Assembly: GCA_031292565.1 (NCBI GenBank)
Contig: JARLGW010000012.1
Location: forward strand, 248,001 to 312,000
DNA length: 64,000 bases
Source: Paludibacteraceae bacterium
GTDB lineage: Bacteria > Bacteroidota > Bacteroidia > Bacteroidales > Paludibacteraceae
Direction of reading: 5' to 3'
Below the pieces are notes generated by a model. The model made no database searches and was not told the origin of the DNA. It saw only the letters and a program-made list of their open reading frames with translations. Every line of letters begins with the position of its first letter. The first letter of the stretch is position 1. The translations under genes and the position numbers were made by a program. Shown one piece after another: positions 44,469 to 54,498 of this stretch.

Positions 44469-45314
44469 TTAATCGGGGCTATTTAACCCTTTGTTTTTTA
44501 GTTGTTTATAGCAGTTTTTAATGTAGTCTTCAGGTAGTTGAGAGAATTCTTGTGTAATATCAAAACCAATTACTTTTAAAAATTCAGCAATTAGAAAATA
44601 ATATTCTCTATCGGTTTGCAAGTTAAGATTACATTCGTTTTTGATGAATAAAAAAAGTGGGTATGTGTCTTGAATAAACTTTTTATAATATGAGGCGGGT
44701 TTTTTGGTTGATTTTTCAATAGTTTCTTTTAATGAATTTATATTAAAGTTTTCATTTTCTGATTTTAGCTTTTCAAAATATCGGGGGATTTTCAAATATT
44801 CTCTTAATAAATTGGCTATATCATAGCATAATGTGTAATTATTTATACTAAAACTTTCATTTGGTAATCGTATTACAATGCTTTCAATATATGGTGCGCT
44901 TTCTGCTTCATGTGGTTCAACTGAAATATTCAGCTTTGATATTAAATCAATTAACTCATTCCTTTGGTTAGAAAATTCATTGTTATGGGCTTCAATGGTC
45001 TTGTTTTTTTTATTAGGTACATCTTTATTTACATTTGAAAAGAATACTGCATATTCAAATCTTTCTACATAACATTGTGCTAATAATAAAATTTCATTCT
45101 CAAAAGATTTTAGGTTTTTCTCATTTATAAATAGAATAACATTTTCATAAATACCGTTTCCTTTAAAATACCACCAAGCCTCACCCTCTGCACAAGGTTC
45201 AGTCCTTATGTAGTCATTTTTATATATCATGTCTATATTTTCATCCTTTATTCTTTTGAGAAAAGCGGCATTGAAAATCTCTGCAAAATATTCTTTTATT
45301 AAATCAAATTCCAT
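44469..45314 (-). CDS. Hypothetical protein, 281 residues (element cargo)
   Basis: Soluble protein with no signal peptide or membrane segment. Recognisable stretches are AWWYFKGNGIYENVILFINE (about residues 46-65), a polar helical centre (EAHNNEFSNQRNELIDLISK) and a C-terminal helical part (FLFIKNECNLNLQTDREYYF). No family recognised. It lies between the integrase and excisionase genes, in the slot where accessory genes commonly sit. A defence or host-interaction role is possible but unproven. Confidence 0.68.
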   Translation of the reverse strand: MEFDLIKEYFAEIFNAAFLKRIKDENIDMIYKNDYIRTEPCAEGEAWWYFKGNGIYENVILFINEKNLKSFENEILLLAQCYVERFEYAVFFSNVNKDVPNKKNKTIEAHNNEFSNQRNELIDLISKLNISVEPHEAESAPYIESIVIRLPNESFSINNYTLCYDIANLLREYLKIPRYFEKLKSENENFNINSLKETIEKSTKKPASYYKKFIQDTYPLFLFIKNECNLNLQTDREYYFLIAEFLKVIGFDITQEFSQLPEDYIKNCYKQLKNKGLNSPD

Positions 45315-45331
45315 TTTTTTTGAGAATTATG

Positions 45332-46552
45332 TTATAATTTTAATTCAGGTAAACTATTTATAGCCTCTTTTTTTAGCTTATCCACAGCATGAATATATTT
45401 CTCGGTGTGCTTTAGCCCACTATGCCCCAAAAGGTCTGCTACAGTTTTAATATTAGCCCCATTGTTTAATATATTTACAGCAAAGCTGTGTCTTGCACAG
45501 TGCCAAGTAATATGTTTGTCAATTCCGGCACGAGCTACCCAGTGCTTTAACGCTTTTAGGCACATTGTTTGGCTTGGAAGGTTAAATATATGGTTGTCTT
45601 TGTCCTGTTTCTCACCAATTAGATTAATTAAACCATTGTTTAGGGGTATTTCTACCCGGCTTTTTTTACTGTGTCCCTTGGTTTTGGATTGTTCAAAAGT
45701 CAATCGTTTATTTGAGTAATCCACATTGCTATATTTTAATTCAATAATATCACAAAAACGGATTCCTGTATAAAGGCTAAATGTGAATGCTCGTTTTATT
45801 TCTTTGTTTTGCCCTGTATAATTAGTTTTTAAGAGCAACTCTATTTCTTCTAAACTCAATATGTCTTTTGTTAGAGCCTCATCGTTCCCTGTACACACAA
45901 CCCCATTGCAAGGATTTTTTGTTAATATGTTTTTATCCACAGCGTACTTAATCACTTTTTTAAATCGCTTGTAAAAAGTTAAAGCTCCCTCACCAATACT
46001 TTTGCTTTTCAAGTATTCAACAAACTTGCTCATCATTTCCTCATTAAGCTGGTCGGGTTTTATGTTTGTGCAATATAGAGGATACTCTACTGCCAAAAAA
46101 TCTTTAAAACGATTAAACGCTGCTTTAATCATTCGAATATCACCCTTAGTATAGTTATCAATATAGTTTTGGTAGAAATCCAAGAAATTTATTTTTTTTA
46201 AGTGTATTCGCTTCCCGGTTCTATCGGCTTTTAATTCCTGTTCCCGTTCTGCTCTTATGTCTTGAGCAAGGGCAAGGGTTTTATTATTGCTTTCTCTTTC
46301 AATTGGTGTTCTTGGGTTTGCAATTAGGTAGAGATTTAAAAACTCTTTTTTTCTATTGTGGCTAATTTTGTATTTAGGTTTACCCACCATTGCCCCTGTT
46401 GTATATAACTCCTGTTCACCTGTTTGCTCGTTTATTATCGGTTCTTGTGTCCGGCCTAAATAATACTCCAAATAAAGACTTTGCCTATTATCAGACAGTG
46501 TTTCTTGCAATAATTTAGGGTTTTCTTTTGTCTTTATCTCTAATTTTGCCAT
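45332..46552 (-). CDS. int: Tyrosine recombinase (integrase) of the element
   Basis: Protein of 406 residues. A Bacteroidota-type N-terminal arm-binding domain precedes a core-binding SAM-like domain (about 115-215, FLDFYQNYIDNYTKGDIRMI). The catalytic domain has R in SLYTGIRFCDIIELKYSN, HxxR in TWHCARHSFAVNILNNGA, H in LLGHSGLKHTEKYIH and the terminal Tyr in that same stretch. It lies nearest the right end and reads inward; its promoter (46654-46647) sits beside the 19-bp arm-type repeat. It would recombine the tRNA-Leu att sites. Confidence 0.95.
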   Translation of the reverse strand: MAKLEIKTKENPKLLQETLSDNRQSLYLEYYLGRTQEPIINEQTGEQELYTTGAMVGKPKYKISHNRKKEFLNLYLIANPRTPIERESNNKTLALAQDIRAEREQELKADRTGKRIHLKKINFLDFYQNYIDNYTKGDIRMIKAAFNRFKDFLAVEYPLYCTNIKPDQLNEEMMSKFVEYLKSKSIGEGALTFYKRFKKVIKYAVDKNILTKNPCNGVVCTGNDEALTKDILSLEEIELLLKTNYTGQNKEIKRAFTFSLYTGIRFCDIIELKYSNVDYSNKRLTFEQSKTKGHSKKSRVEIPLNNGLINLIGEKQDKDNHIFNLPSQTMCLKALKHWVARAGIDKHITWHCARHSFAVNILNNGANIKTVADLLGHSGLKHTEKYIHAVDKLKKEAINSLPELKL

Positions 46553-46646
46553 GTTTTCCTTGTTAGTAATCGGTTATGTACACAGTTTCTTTCTTAACCG
46601 GATAATCTTATAACTTATTGATTATCTTTTGTTTTCTTTTGTTTAC

Positions 46647-46654
46647 AAATATAT
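46647..46654 (-). promoter_or_regulatory. Integrase promoter -7 element
   Basis: On the minus strand TATATTTG matches TAnnTTTG, with a TTG about 16 bases upstream, adjacent to the 19-bp arm repeat. Confidence 0.5.
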
Positions 46655-46673
46655 AAATAATATTTTATTCAAC

Positions 46674-46692
46674 GTGTACTAAAAGTGTACTA
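46674..46692 (+). repeat. Right-end 19-bp integrase arm-type repeat
   Basis: GTGTACTAAAAGTGTACTA, identical and in the same orientation as 39180-39198. Confidence 0.7.
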
Positions 46693-46814
46693 AATGACAA
46701 AAATAGGGCAAAAAAGAGCAAAAAAATAAAGTTCAAAAAATCATAAATAACTGATTTATTGAACTTTTGTTTCTTTTGTTTTCTCTTAATTTACTTAATT
46801 TAGTGGGTTATATA

Positions 46815-46828
46815 CCCGACCGGAGTAC
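46815..46828 (+). repeat. Right attachment site (attR)
   Basis: CCCGACCGGAGTAC, remnant of the tRNA-Leu 3' end with one mismatch to attL. Confidence 0.75.
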
Positions 46829-46831
46829 AAA

Positions 46832-46870
46832 GAAAGAGGAAAATTGAGTAATCAGTTTTCCTCTTTTCGT
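46832..46870 (+). terminator. Displaced native terminator of tRNA-Leu
   Basis: GAAAGAGGAAAA and TTTTCCTCTTTTC form a stem of about 11 bp, followed by TCGTTTT, directly after attR. It would lie right behind tRNA-Leu in an uninserted chromosome. Confidence 0.7.
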
Positions 46871-46926
46871 TTTAAATAAAATGCTATTGATTCACCACTG
46901 GAAATTTACATTGATCCAATATACCA

Positions 46927-49698
46927 TCAGAATGTTACCACGGAAGCCCCCAGCTCCCATTTGTTTTGCTGGAAAGGAGTTAATGTTCTTGCATAGCGTA
47001 TATAAACAGGCACTGAAATAGAATTGAACCATTTTATATCAAAATAGAATTCGGTTCCTGCTGACTTATAGTTCTCTTTTCCACCGCTATAAAATGTAGC
47101 TTGTGCAAAATCGGCAAAGAGATTGAGCCGGATGCGTTGTAGGAAAAACAGCCCGTTGATGCCTATTTCGGGGTAACACAAGGGTAACTGGTAATTTAAC
47201 CCTAGTTTATTATATGCGGTGTATGCCGAGTCGGGACGGGAAAATCCGCGTGCATAAACCAGGCTATTCAGAAAGAACCCGTCGAGCGTTTGCGTTTTAC
47301 GGGCTAACGTTACCGAAGCTGCATGTGTTTTCAGCAAGCCCGGCAGATAAATTTCCCCTTGAGCCGTTACTTCATTTATTTTATAATAGCTGTTCACGGT
47401 TCCTTTCTTTCCTATCACCTCGGCTGAAAAGCCCCACCGGGGAGCTACCTGTAGTTGTGCCGTTTTTTTATACCAGTAGGCACTGGCGGTACCTTCAACC
47501 CCATTTACCCAATAGCTGAAAGTTGAATAGTTGAAATTTTCATGCAGAGGTCCTCCTTGTACAGTAAATCCTTTTGTAAGGGCAGGCATGGAATAATCGA
47601 AAGGAAGCATGATGTCTCCTTCCAGCAGGTGGAAGGTATGGCTTGAATAATATTCGGTGAGGCACCTACCCACCAATATTGGATAGAAACGGCTGTAATA
47701 CAGGTTGAAATCGGTGTAAGAAAGTTGATCGGAAGTTTTGTAGAACCAGCCTCCGGTAAAAGCTACATTGTTCAGCACGTTGTTGGAAACCAGTTCCAGC
47801 CCCATCGTGTTATTAGATGCCATAGGCCCCCACGAGTGGAAATTAAAGGCATGGAGGTTTTGATTGTATTTCGTTACCTCGTAATTCTTCGCGTGTACGG
47901 AATCCGATATGTTTCGCGGATGAGTGTAAATGTCGCTGCAAAAATAGGGGATTTCGGTTGGTTCTTTTACCTCCATCTTCGTGGCCTTTGCATCCGAAAG
48001 AGGCATTTGCTGGAGGTTGAACCCGTTTAAGGTAAAGTTGCTAAACACCATTTTCTGCCCATTGCCCGATAGAGCGGGGTAGAAGGCTCCGACACGGGAA
48101 TTGGTGATTCTGTAAATGGATTTGCTCCCTTTTTCGATGTAGAAAATATCATCCGGCCCACCGATGGAGGAGGAAAAATATACCCGGTTTTCTTTTACCA
48201 CGGGGTTGGTTATGGCGTTTGCCGTGTAGTCGGTAAGCAGCGTTAATTGCTCCGTGTTAAAAAGGTATTCCGCCAATGCCAGCCGGCCTTTCTTTTTCAG
48301 AATAAAAACAAGGCTATTTCCGTCTTCCCTGAAAACGGGGCTTGAGGCTAATAGACTGTCGCCAAAGAGTTTAATCGGCTTCACCTGCGGTAGTTCGTGT
48401 CCGCTGGTGGCATCTATAAATTTAATGCTGCATTGTTGGTTCTCAGTGTATTCCACCACCGCGATGCGCGTTCCGTCGGCCGACAGGGCGGGCGAGAAGT
48501 AGCGGGTGTTTTTAGTCAGAGTGGTTGCTTTATTGGTATTCACGTTGAGTTTCTTCACGATGTAAAAACCTTTGTTTCCCCAACGTTTATCATGTCGGGG
48601 TTCCGCCCATACCAACGTGCCATTGGCGTAGCCGAAGCAAGGGTAATCCATTTCGCCTACCTCATGCAGTTTGGTTTCTTTGCCCGTGCGGGTATTCAAA
48701 CGGTAGAAAGCAAGTATATCTTTAAACGAATTTTTGAGCACTAACAATGTGGAATCCGTCTCGAAACAAGATTGGTAGTAATTGGATTTTACTCCCAATT
48801 TACGGGTTATTGTTTGGGTGGGCAACACAATCCTTTTAGCAGCTTGCCCACGTGCGTATTGATTGAAGTCGGTACGCATGTTTTTATACAAATCAGAAGC
48901 ATCCGTCCCTGTTTCTTTTTTCAAGGCATTGGCGAAGGGGAAAAATAATCCGCTCCAATCCGAAGCCCTTTTCACCACCCTGCGCCAGCCATCCTCTCCA
49001 TATTTTCGTTGCCCGTAAGCAAGCAGGTTGTAGCCGAATGAATAATGATTGGGCAGGAGGTCGATATACGAACCGTTGCGCACCTTCATGTAGCTATACT
49101 CCACGCTGTCCAGCGACATGGCTCGTTCGGTAAGTGAGAAATAGGGTAGTCGTCCGCGACCCGATTCGGTAAAGGCCGTTTCGTTTTTCACCGCGTCGCC
49201 TTCAAAATACCAGTCGGGGAAAACAAGAGAGGTATAAGCACCCCAACCCCGATCGCCCATCAGGAAGTAAAAGAGGTTGCACAAATCGCTTCGCATCTGG
49301 TTGTCTTGCCACACGTGGCGGTACTCGTGTGCGGCTAACCCATCCACCCAATCCTGCGTGCCTACCATGTTGGCATCCAGCGGGGGCGTGAGGAAAAACA
49401 TGGAGTGGTAGGGTATGGTGGTAACGTAGCCGTTGGATTGCTCGGACTGGTTGTTCAGCACGATGTCCACTTTGCGAAGCTTGAAATCGAGGGTGCTTTG
49501 TTTTTGATTGATGAGGTATTCCACGTCGTTTGCCGTGCGGTTGGCTTTGCTTTCCAACCCGGCGGGAAAAATAACCCGCACGTGTTCCGATTCTATTACC
49601 TGCCATTTCAAATTGCTGCTAAATCCGCCAAAATATTGCGCGGAGAGGCAACATGAAATAGTTAGGAGCAGTACGCAACAGGTTATAATTTTTTTCAT
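46927..49698 (-). CDS. Secreted HExxH metalloprotease-like protein with PD40 propeller and beta-barrel end
   Basis: Protein of 923 residues with signal peptide MKKIITCCVLLLTISCCLSA. Residues about 30-290 form a gluzincin-like domain with HEYRH at 124-128 (AAHEYRHVWQ) and a downstream WYFEGDA supplying Glu166. Residues about 300-590 are TolB/PD40-like propeller blades (FSPALSADGTRIAVVEYTEN; FYPALSGNGQKMVFSNF). The last third is aromatic-rich and ends in ELGASVVTF, like an outer-membrane barrel. It is probably surface-exposed. A TACTTTCG promoter-like element is at 49739-49732. Substrate unknown. Confidence 0.8.
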   Translation of the reverse strand: MKKIITCCVLLLTISCCLSAQYFGGFSSNLKWQVIESEHVRVIFPAGLESKANRTANDVEYLINQKQSTLDFKLRKVDIVLNNQSEQSNGYVTTIPYHSMFFLTPPLDANMVGTQDWVDGLAAHEYRHVWQDNQMRSDLCNLFYFLMGDRGWGAYTSLVFPDWYFEGDAVKNETAFTESGRGRLPYFSLTERAMSLDSVEYSYMKVRNGSYIDLLPNHYSFGYNLLAYGQRKYGEDGWRRVVKRASDWSGLFFPFANALKKETGTDASDLYKNMRTDFNQYARGQAAKRIVLPTQTITRKLGVKSNYYQSCFETDSTLLVLKNSFKDILAFYRLNTRTGKETKLHEVGEMDYPCFGYANGTLVWAEPRHDKRWGNKGFYIVKKLNVNTNKATTLTKNTRYFSPALSADGTRIAVVEYTENQQCSIKFIDATSGHELPQVKPIKLFGDSLLASSPVFREDGNSLVFILKKKGRLALAEYLFNTEQLTLLTDYTANAITNPVVKENRVYFSSSIGGPDDIFYIEKGSKSIYRITNSRVGAFYPALSGNGQKMVFSNFTLNGFNLQQMPLSDAKATKMEVKEPTEIPYFCSDIYTHPRNISDSVHAKNYEVTKYNQNLHAFNFHSWGPMASNNTMGLELVSNNVLNNVAFTGGWFYKTSDQLSYTDFNLYYSRFYPILVGRCLTEYYSSHTFHLLEGDIMLPFDYSMPALTKGFTVQGGPLHENFNYSTFSYWVNGVEGTASAYWYKKTAQLQVAPRWGFSAEVIGKKGTVNSYYKINEVTAQGEIYLPGLLKTHAASVTLARKTQTLDGFFLNSLVYARGFSRPDSAYTAYNKLGLNYQLPLCYPEIGINGLFFLQRIRLNLFADFAQATFYSGGKENYKSAGTEFYFDIKWFNSISVPVYIRYARTLTPFQQNKWELGASVVTF

Positions 49699-49787
49699 CA
49701 GGCAAAAAAACGGTTTACATTAATCTATGGCCGAAAGTAGAAAAAAGAATGCTTACATCCAAGAGTTGCGAATAGATGAAATAAATA

Positions 49788-49818
49788 GACATTCCATATC
49801 TTGGAGATATGGAATGTC
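49788..49818. other. Perfect 14-bp hairpin in the tyrS upstream region
   Basis: GACATTCCATATCT (49788-49801), loop TGG, AGATATGGAATGTC (49805-49818). No T run follows. Confidence 0.75.
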
Positions 49819-49830
49819 TTGATTGAAAGA

Positions 49831-49854
49831 AATTATTCTCAATGGAGAATAATT
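49831..49854. other. Second perfect hairpin in the tyrS upstream region
   Basis: AATTATTCTC (49831-49840), loop AATG, GAGAATAATT (49845-49854), 12 bases after the first hairpin and just before the tyrS -33 element. Confidence 0.7.
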
Positions 49855-49860
49855 AAGCGG

Positions 49861-49891
49861 TTGCCTATTAGCAAATCCTTGATTATCTTTG
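49861..49891 (+). promoter_or_regulatory. tyrS promoter
   Basis: TTG at 49861-49863, a 20-base spacer and TATCTTTG at 49884-49891: a full Bacteroidota promoter. Confidence 0.68.
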
Positions 49892-49965
49892 CCCCGCAAA
49901 AAGAAATTAAAATTCGTTGGGGCATACAATACCTGCCTGCAAGGAAAAAGACATAAAACGGAACT

Positions 49966-51258
49966 ATGAATTTTGTTGAAGAACTAGAATGGCGCGGGAT
50001 GATTCACACCATCATGCCCGGCACCAAAGAGCAACTGGAAAAAGAACTTACCTCGGCCTATTTGGGTATCGACCCCACGGCGGACTCGCTACATATCGGC
50101 CACTTGGTGGGCGTAATGATGCTAAGGCATTTGCAACGGGCAGGCCATCGCCCCATCGCCTTGATAGGTGGTGCCACGGGTATGATTGGCGACCCTTCGG
50201 GCAAGTCGCAGGAACGTAACTTGCTGAACGAAGAAACCCTGAGGCACAACCAGGAAAGCATCAAAGCACAATTAGCTCGCTTCCTCGATTTCGACAGCAA
50301 GGCCGACAATGCTGCCATCTTGGTAAACAACTACGACTGGATGAAGGAATTTTCATTTCTAGCCTTTATTCGCGACATCGGCAAGCATATTACTGTGAAC
50401 TACATGATGGCCAAGGACAGCGTGAAGAAACGCTTGAATGGGGAGACTTCCGACGGTATGTCGTTTACCGAATTCACCTATCAATTGGTGCAAGGCTACG
50501 ATTTCCTTTACTTGTACGAACACTACAATTGCAAGCTCCAAATGGGGGGTAGCGACCAGTGGGGAAACATTACCACGGGTACGGAACTGATCCGCCGCAA
50601 GGCCGGAGGTGAGGCTTTTGCCATGACCTGTCCGCTCATTACCAAAGCCGACGGAGGCAAGTTTGGGAAAACCGAGAGCGGAAACGTGTGGTTGGACAAA
50701 CGATATACTTCGCCCTACAAGTTCTACCAATTCTGGCTCAATGTAACCGATACCGATGCTGAAAAATACATCAAAATATTCACCTTCCTATCTAAAGAAG
50801 AAGTAGAAGCACTTATTGCCCAGCAGCACGAAGCTCCGCATTTGCGTACGTTGCAAAAGGCGTTGGCAAAGGAAATAACGGTGATGGTACATTCCGAGGA
50901 AGACTATCAAACAGCCGTGGAAGCTTCCAATATCTTGTTTGGAAACGCTACTTCCGATTCGTTAAAAAAACTGGACGACGATACCTTGTTGGCCGTTTTT
51001 GAAGGCGTTCCGCAATTTGAAATATCCAAGGCCGAACTGGAAGCAGGGGTTAAAATAGCCGATTTGCTAACCGAAAAGGCTGCTGTTTTCCCATCTAAGG
51101 GAGAATTGCGAAAAATGTTGCAAGCAAACGGATTTTCGTTGAATAAAGACAAATTCACTGATATAGAGGCTGTAATCAAAGCAGATAGCCTCATTAACGG
51201 CAAGTATTTATTGGCTCAAAAGGGTAAAAAGAACTACTTTTTGCTTATAGCAAAGTAA
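49966..51258 (+). CDS. tyrS: Tyrosine-tRNA ligase
   Basis: Class I synthetase of 430 residues that charges tRNA-Tyr. [16 protein letters not shown] carries the HIGH motif near residue 43, [18 protein letters not shown] is the tyrosine-binding block, and KFGKTESGN is the KMSKS-type loop. The C-terminal S4 domain spans about residues 360-430 ([19 protein letters not shown]). It has its own promoter; tRNA-Gln follows. Confidence 0.96.
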   Translation: MNFVEELEWRGMIHTIMPGTKEQLEKELTSAYLGIDPTADSLHIGHLVGVMMLRHLQRAGHRPIALIGGATGMIGDPSGKSQERNLLNEETLRHNQESIKAQLARFLDFDSKADNAAILVNNYDWMKEFSFLAFIRDIGKHITVNYMMAKDSVKKRLNGETSDGMSFTEFTYQLVQGYDFLYLYEHYNCKLQMGGSDQWGNITTGTELIRRKAGGEAFAMTCPLITKADGGKFGKTESGNVWLDKRYTSPYKFYQFWLNVTDTDAEKYIKIFTFLSKEEVEALIAQQHEAPHLRTLQKALAKEITVMVHSEEDYQTAVEASNILFGNATSDSLKKLDDDTLLAVFEGVPQFEISKAELEAGVKIADLLTEKAAVFPSKGELRKMLQANGFSLNKDKFTDIEAVIKADSLINGKYLLAQKGKKNYFLLIAK

Positions 51259-51275
51259 TTTGCAGTATTTTTGTT

Positions 51276-51305
51276 TTGCTGAAATGAAAAAAAGCAATAT
51301 CTTTG
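51276..51305 (+). promoter_or_regulatory. Promoter of tRNA-Gln
   Basis: TTG at 51276-51278, a 19-base spacer and TATCTTTG at 51298-51305. Confidence 0.65.
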
Positions 51306-51335
51306 CACCGCTTTTCAAGTAAAAGCATTTCGGAT

Positions 51336-51409
51336 TGTCTCATGGTGTAATGGTAGCACTGCAGTTTTTGGTACTGCCTGTCCAAGTTCGAATCTTGGTG
51401 AGACAACCA
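51336..51409 (+). tRNA. tRNA-Gln (anticodon UUG), CCA encoded
   Basis: Acceptor TGTCTCA with TGAGACA, anticodon stem-loop GCAGT-TTTTGGT-ACTGC (TTG), T arm around TTCGAAT, 3' ACCA. Confidence 0.95.
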
Positions 51410-51415
51410 AAAAAG

Positions 51416-51450
51416 AACCCTTGTAAGCAAGCTCTTGCAAGGGTTTTCTT
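51416..51450 (+). terminator. Terminator after tRNA-Gln
   Basis: AACCCTTGTAAG pairs with CTTGCAAGGGTT around a 6-base loop, followed by TTCTTG. Confidence 0.75.
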
Positions 51451-51471
51451 GTCTTGTACAAATAGAAATAA

Positions 51472-53094
<1,623 letters not shown>

Positions 53095-53100
53095 AGCAAC

Positions 53101-53130
53101 AAAAAAAGCCTGTGAAAACAGGCTTTTTTT
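53101..53130 (+). terminator. Bidirectional terminator
   Basis: AAAAAAAGCCTGT pairs with ACAGGCTTTTTTT around GAAA. It serves the ABC-F gene and, on the other strand, the DUF4834 gene. Confidence 0.9.
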
Positions 53131-53368
53131 ATTTTATCTCTTCGTATTCTGCATCTTCAACATCCGTTTTGTCGAAGATTATCTTTTCTTTATTTTTCTT
53201 TGAAGACGTGGGTTGTTCGTTATAACCACTGCTACGGGAAGCGGAACGCCCTCTTCGTCCAAAAGAAAAAATAGTTCTGAAAATACCGAAAACAAAGTTC
53301 AATACTCCTAGTACGATTATCAATCCGAAAAGGAGAACAAATAATATGATGAAAATTATAAAACTCAT
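53129..53368 (-). CDS. DUF4834 family small membrane protein
   Basis: Protein of 79 residues: a long N-terminal hydrophobic helix pair (FIIFIILFVLLFGLIIVLGV), a basic-aromatic stretch (FRTIFSFGRRGRSASR) and an acidic tail (FDKTDVEDAEYEEIK). This is the layout of DUF4834, restricted to Bacteroidota and of unknown function. It follows metF by 24 bases and is probably cotranscribed. Confidence 0.82.
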   Translation of the reverse strand: MSFIIFIILFVLLFGLIIVLGVLNFVFGIFRTIFSFGRRGRSASRSSGYNEQPTSSKKNKEKIIFDKTDVEDAEYEEIK

Positions 53369-53392
53369 TTCAACTACTTTTTAGGTAAAGCG

Positions 53393-54349
53393 TCAATAAA
53401 TTTCCTTAGCCACTTTGGCCACGCTATCGGTTGCCATCAGCGTGTAGAAATGCAAGCTGGGTACCCCAGCTTCCATCAACTCTTTACATTGTAAAATACT
53501 CCATTCAATACCCATTTGCTTGGCTTCCTCGTCCGTTTTACATTTGGCTAACTCGGTAGCAAAAGGTTCGGGCAAAGTCAAACTAAAAATTTTAGGAATT
53601 ACCGTAAGTTGGTTCATAAACACGATAGGTTTAATGCCCGGAATAATGGGTACGGTAATTCCTTCGGCACGACAACGAGCCACAAATTCAAAATACTTGC
53701 TGTTGTCGAAAAACATTTGGGTAACAACATAGTTGGCACCCGCTTTCACTTTTTCTTTCAGATAATGAATATCCGAATCCATGCTAACGGCTTCCCCGTG
53801 TTTTTCCGGGTAGCCCGCCACGCCATAAGAAAATGGTACCGATGGCTTGTTGGCCATTTCCGTTCCATCCTCAAAGTATCCTTTGTTATATTGGTTTATC
53901 TGCCCTTGCAATTCGATAGCATGTTTGTTGCTTTCGTTTTCAGGAATAAAGTTGGGCTCCATTTTGCCCTTATCGCCCTGCAACACCAGCAAATCATGGA
54001 TGCCCAGTATTTGCAAATCCACCAGTGCATATTCTGTTTCGGCTTTTGAGAACCCGGCGCAAATAATATGAGGAATGGCGGTAATGCCATACTTGTTTTG
54101 TATGGCAGCGGCGATGGCCACCGTACCGGGGCGTTTCCTGATATTTTGCTTCACTACCTCCCCCGAATGCAGCGTGCGTTGGATAAACTCACTGTGGTGG
54201 GTGGTAATGTTTATATATTTAGGATTGAATTCCAATAAGGAATCAATATTTTGATACAGTTTATCCACTCCCGCACCTTTAAGCGGTGGAAGCAATTCGA
54301 ATGAAAAAGCTGTTGATTTACTACTATTTATCAGATCAATTACACGCAT
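53393..54349 (-). CDS. metF: Methylenetetrahydrofolate reductase
   Basis: FAD enzyme of 318 residues reducing 5,10-methylene-THF to 5-methyl-THF, the methyl donor for methionine synthase. AFSFELLPPLKGAGVDKLYQ (about residues 14-33) has the catalytic-region glutamate, NITTHHSEF follows, then HLICAGFS-type substrate strand (PHIICAGFSKAE), LVLQGDKG and a GANYVVTQMFFDN block. Start ATG 54349 (MRVIDL) is preferred over an upstream alternative at 54373. It complements the split MetH activation protein at 8709. Confidence 0.94.
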   Translation of the reverse strand: MRVIDLINSSKSTAFSFELLPPLKGAGVDKLYQNIDSLLEFNPKYINITTHHSEFIQRTLHSGEVVKQNIRKRPGTVAIAAAIQNKYGITAIPHIICAGFSKAETEYALVDLQILGIHDLLVLQGDKGKMEPNFIPENESNKHAIELQGQINQYNKGYFEDGTEMANKPSVPFSYGVAGYPEKHGEAVSMDSDIHYLKEKVKAGANYVVTQMFFDNSKYFEFVARCRAEGITVPIIPGIKPIVFMNQLTVIPKIFSLTLPEPFATELAKCKTDEEAKQMGIEWSILQCKELMEAGVPSLHFYTLMATDSVAKVAKEIY

Positions 54350-54449
54350 ACTCTCTACATAAAATTTTAGCAAAAGTACAAAATTGAAAGCATACAGCGA
54401 AAAGATAAATCCTAATTATACAACGAAACATGCTTTGTTAATTCACTAA

Positions 54450-54479
54450 TTGTCAAATTTGCATATTTTCTTATCTTTG
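54450..54479 (+). promoter_or_regulatory. Promoter of the holB-ricT-gldH run
   Basis: TTG at 54450-54452, a 19-base spacer and TATCTTTG at 54472-54479, 19 bases before ATG 54499. Confidence 0.65.
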
Positions 54480-54498
54480 TATCATAACAATTATTTCT

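Larger units (their letters stand above)
39116..46828 (-). mobile_element. Integrative element at tRNA-Leu (satellite- or IME-like)
   Basis: CCCGCCCGGAGTAC at 39116-39129 (the tRNA 3' end) recurs as CCCGACCGGAGTAC at 46815-46828. In between are a tyrosine integrase reading away from the right end, an excisionase-like HTH gene, a gpII/X-type replication initiator, two DUF5681 genes, an XRE repressor facing a divergent promoter, and several unknown genes. The DNA looks richer in A and T than the flanking metabolic genes. A perfect 19-bp repeat sits just inside each end. No capsid, portal, large terminase, Zot or relaxase/type IV secretion genes are present, so a phage satellite or mobilizable element fits better than a full prophage or ICE. 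Confidence 0.88.
46553..46926. other. Right-end region: int promoter, arm repeat, attR, displaced terminator
   Basis: This 374-base gap contains the int promoter, the 19-bp repeat at about 46674-46692, two TTTTGTTTTCTTTTG-like tracts (46626-46650 and 46764-46790), attR at 46815-46828 and a terminator at 46832-46870. No gene is seen. Confidence 0.7.
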
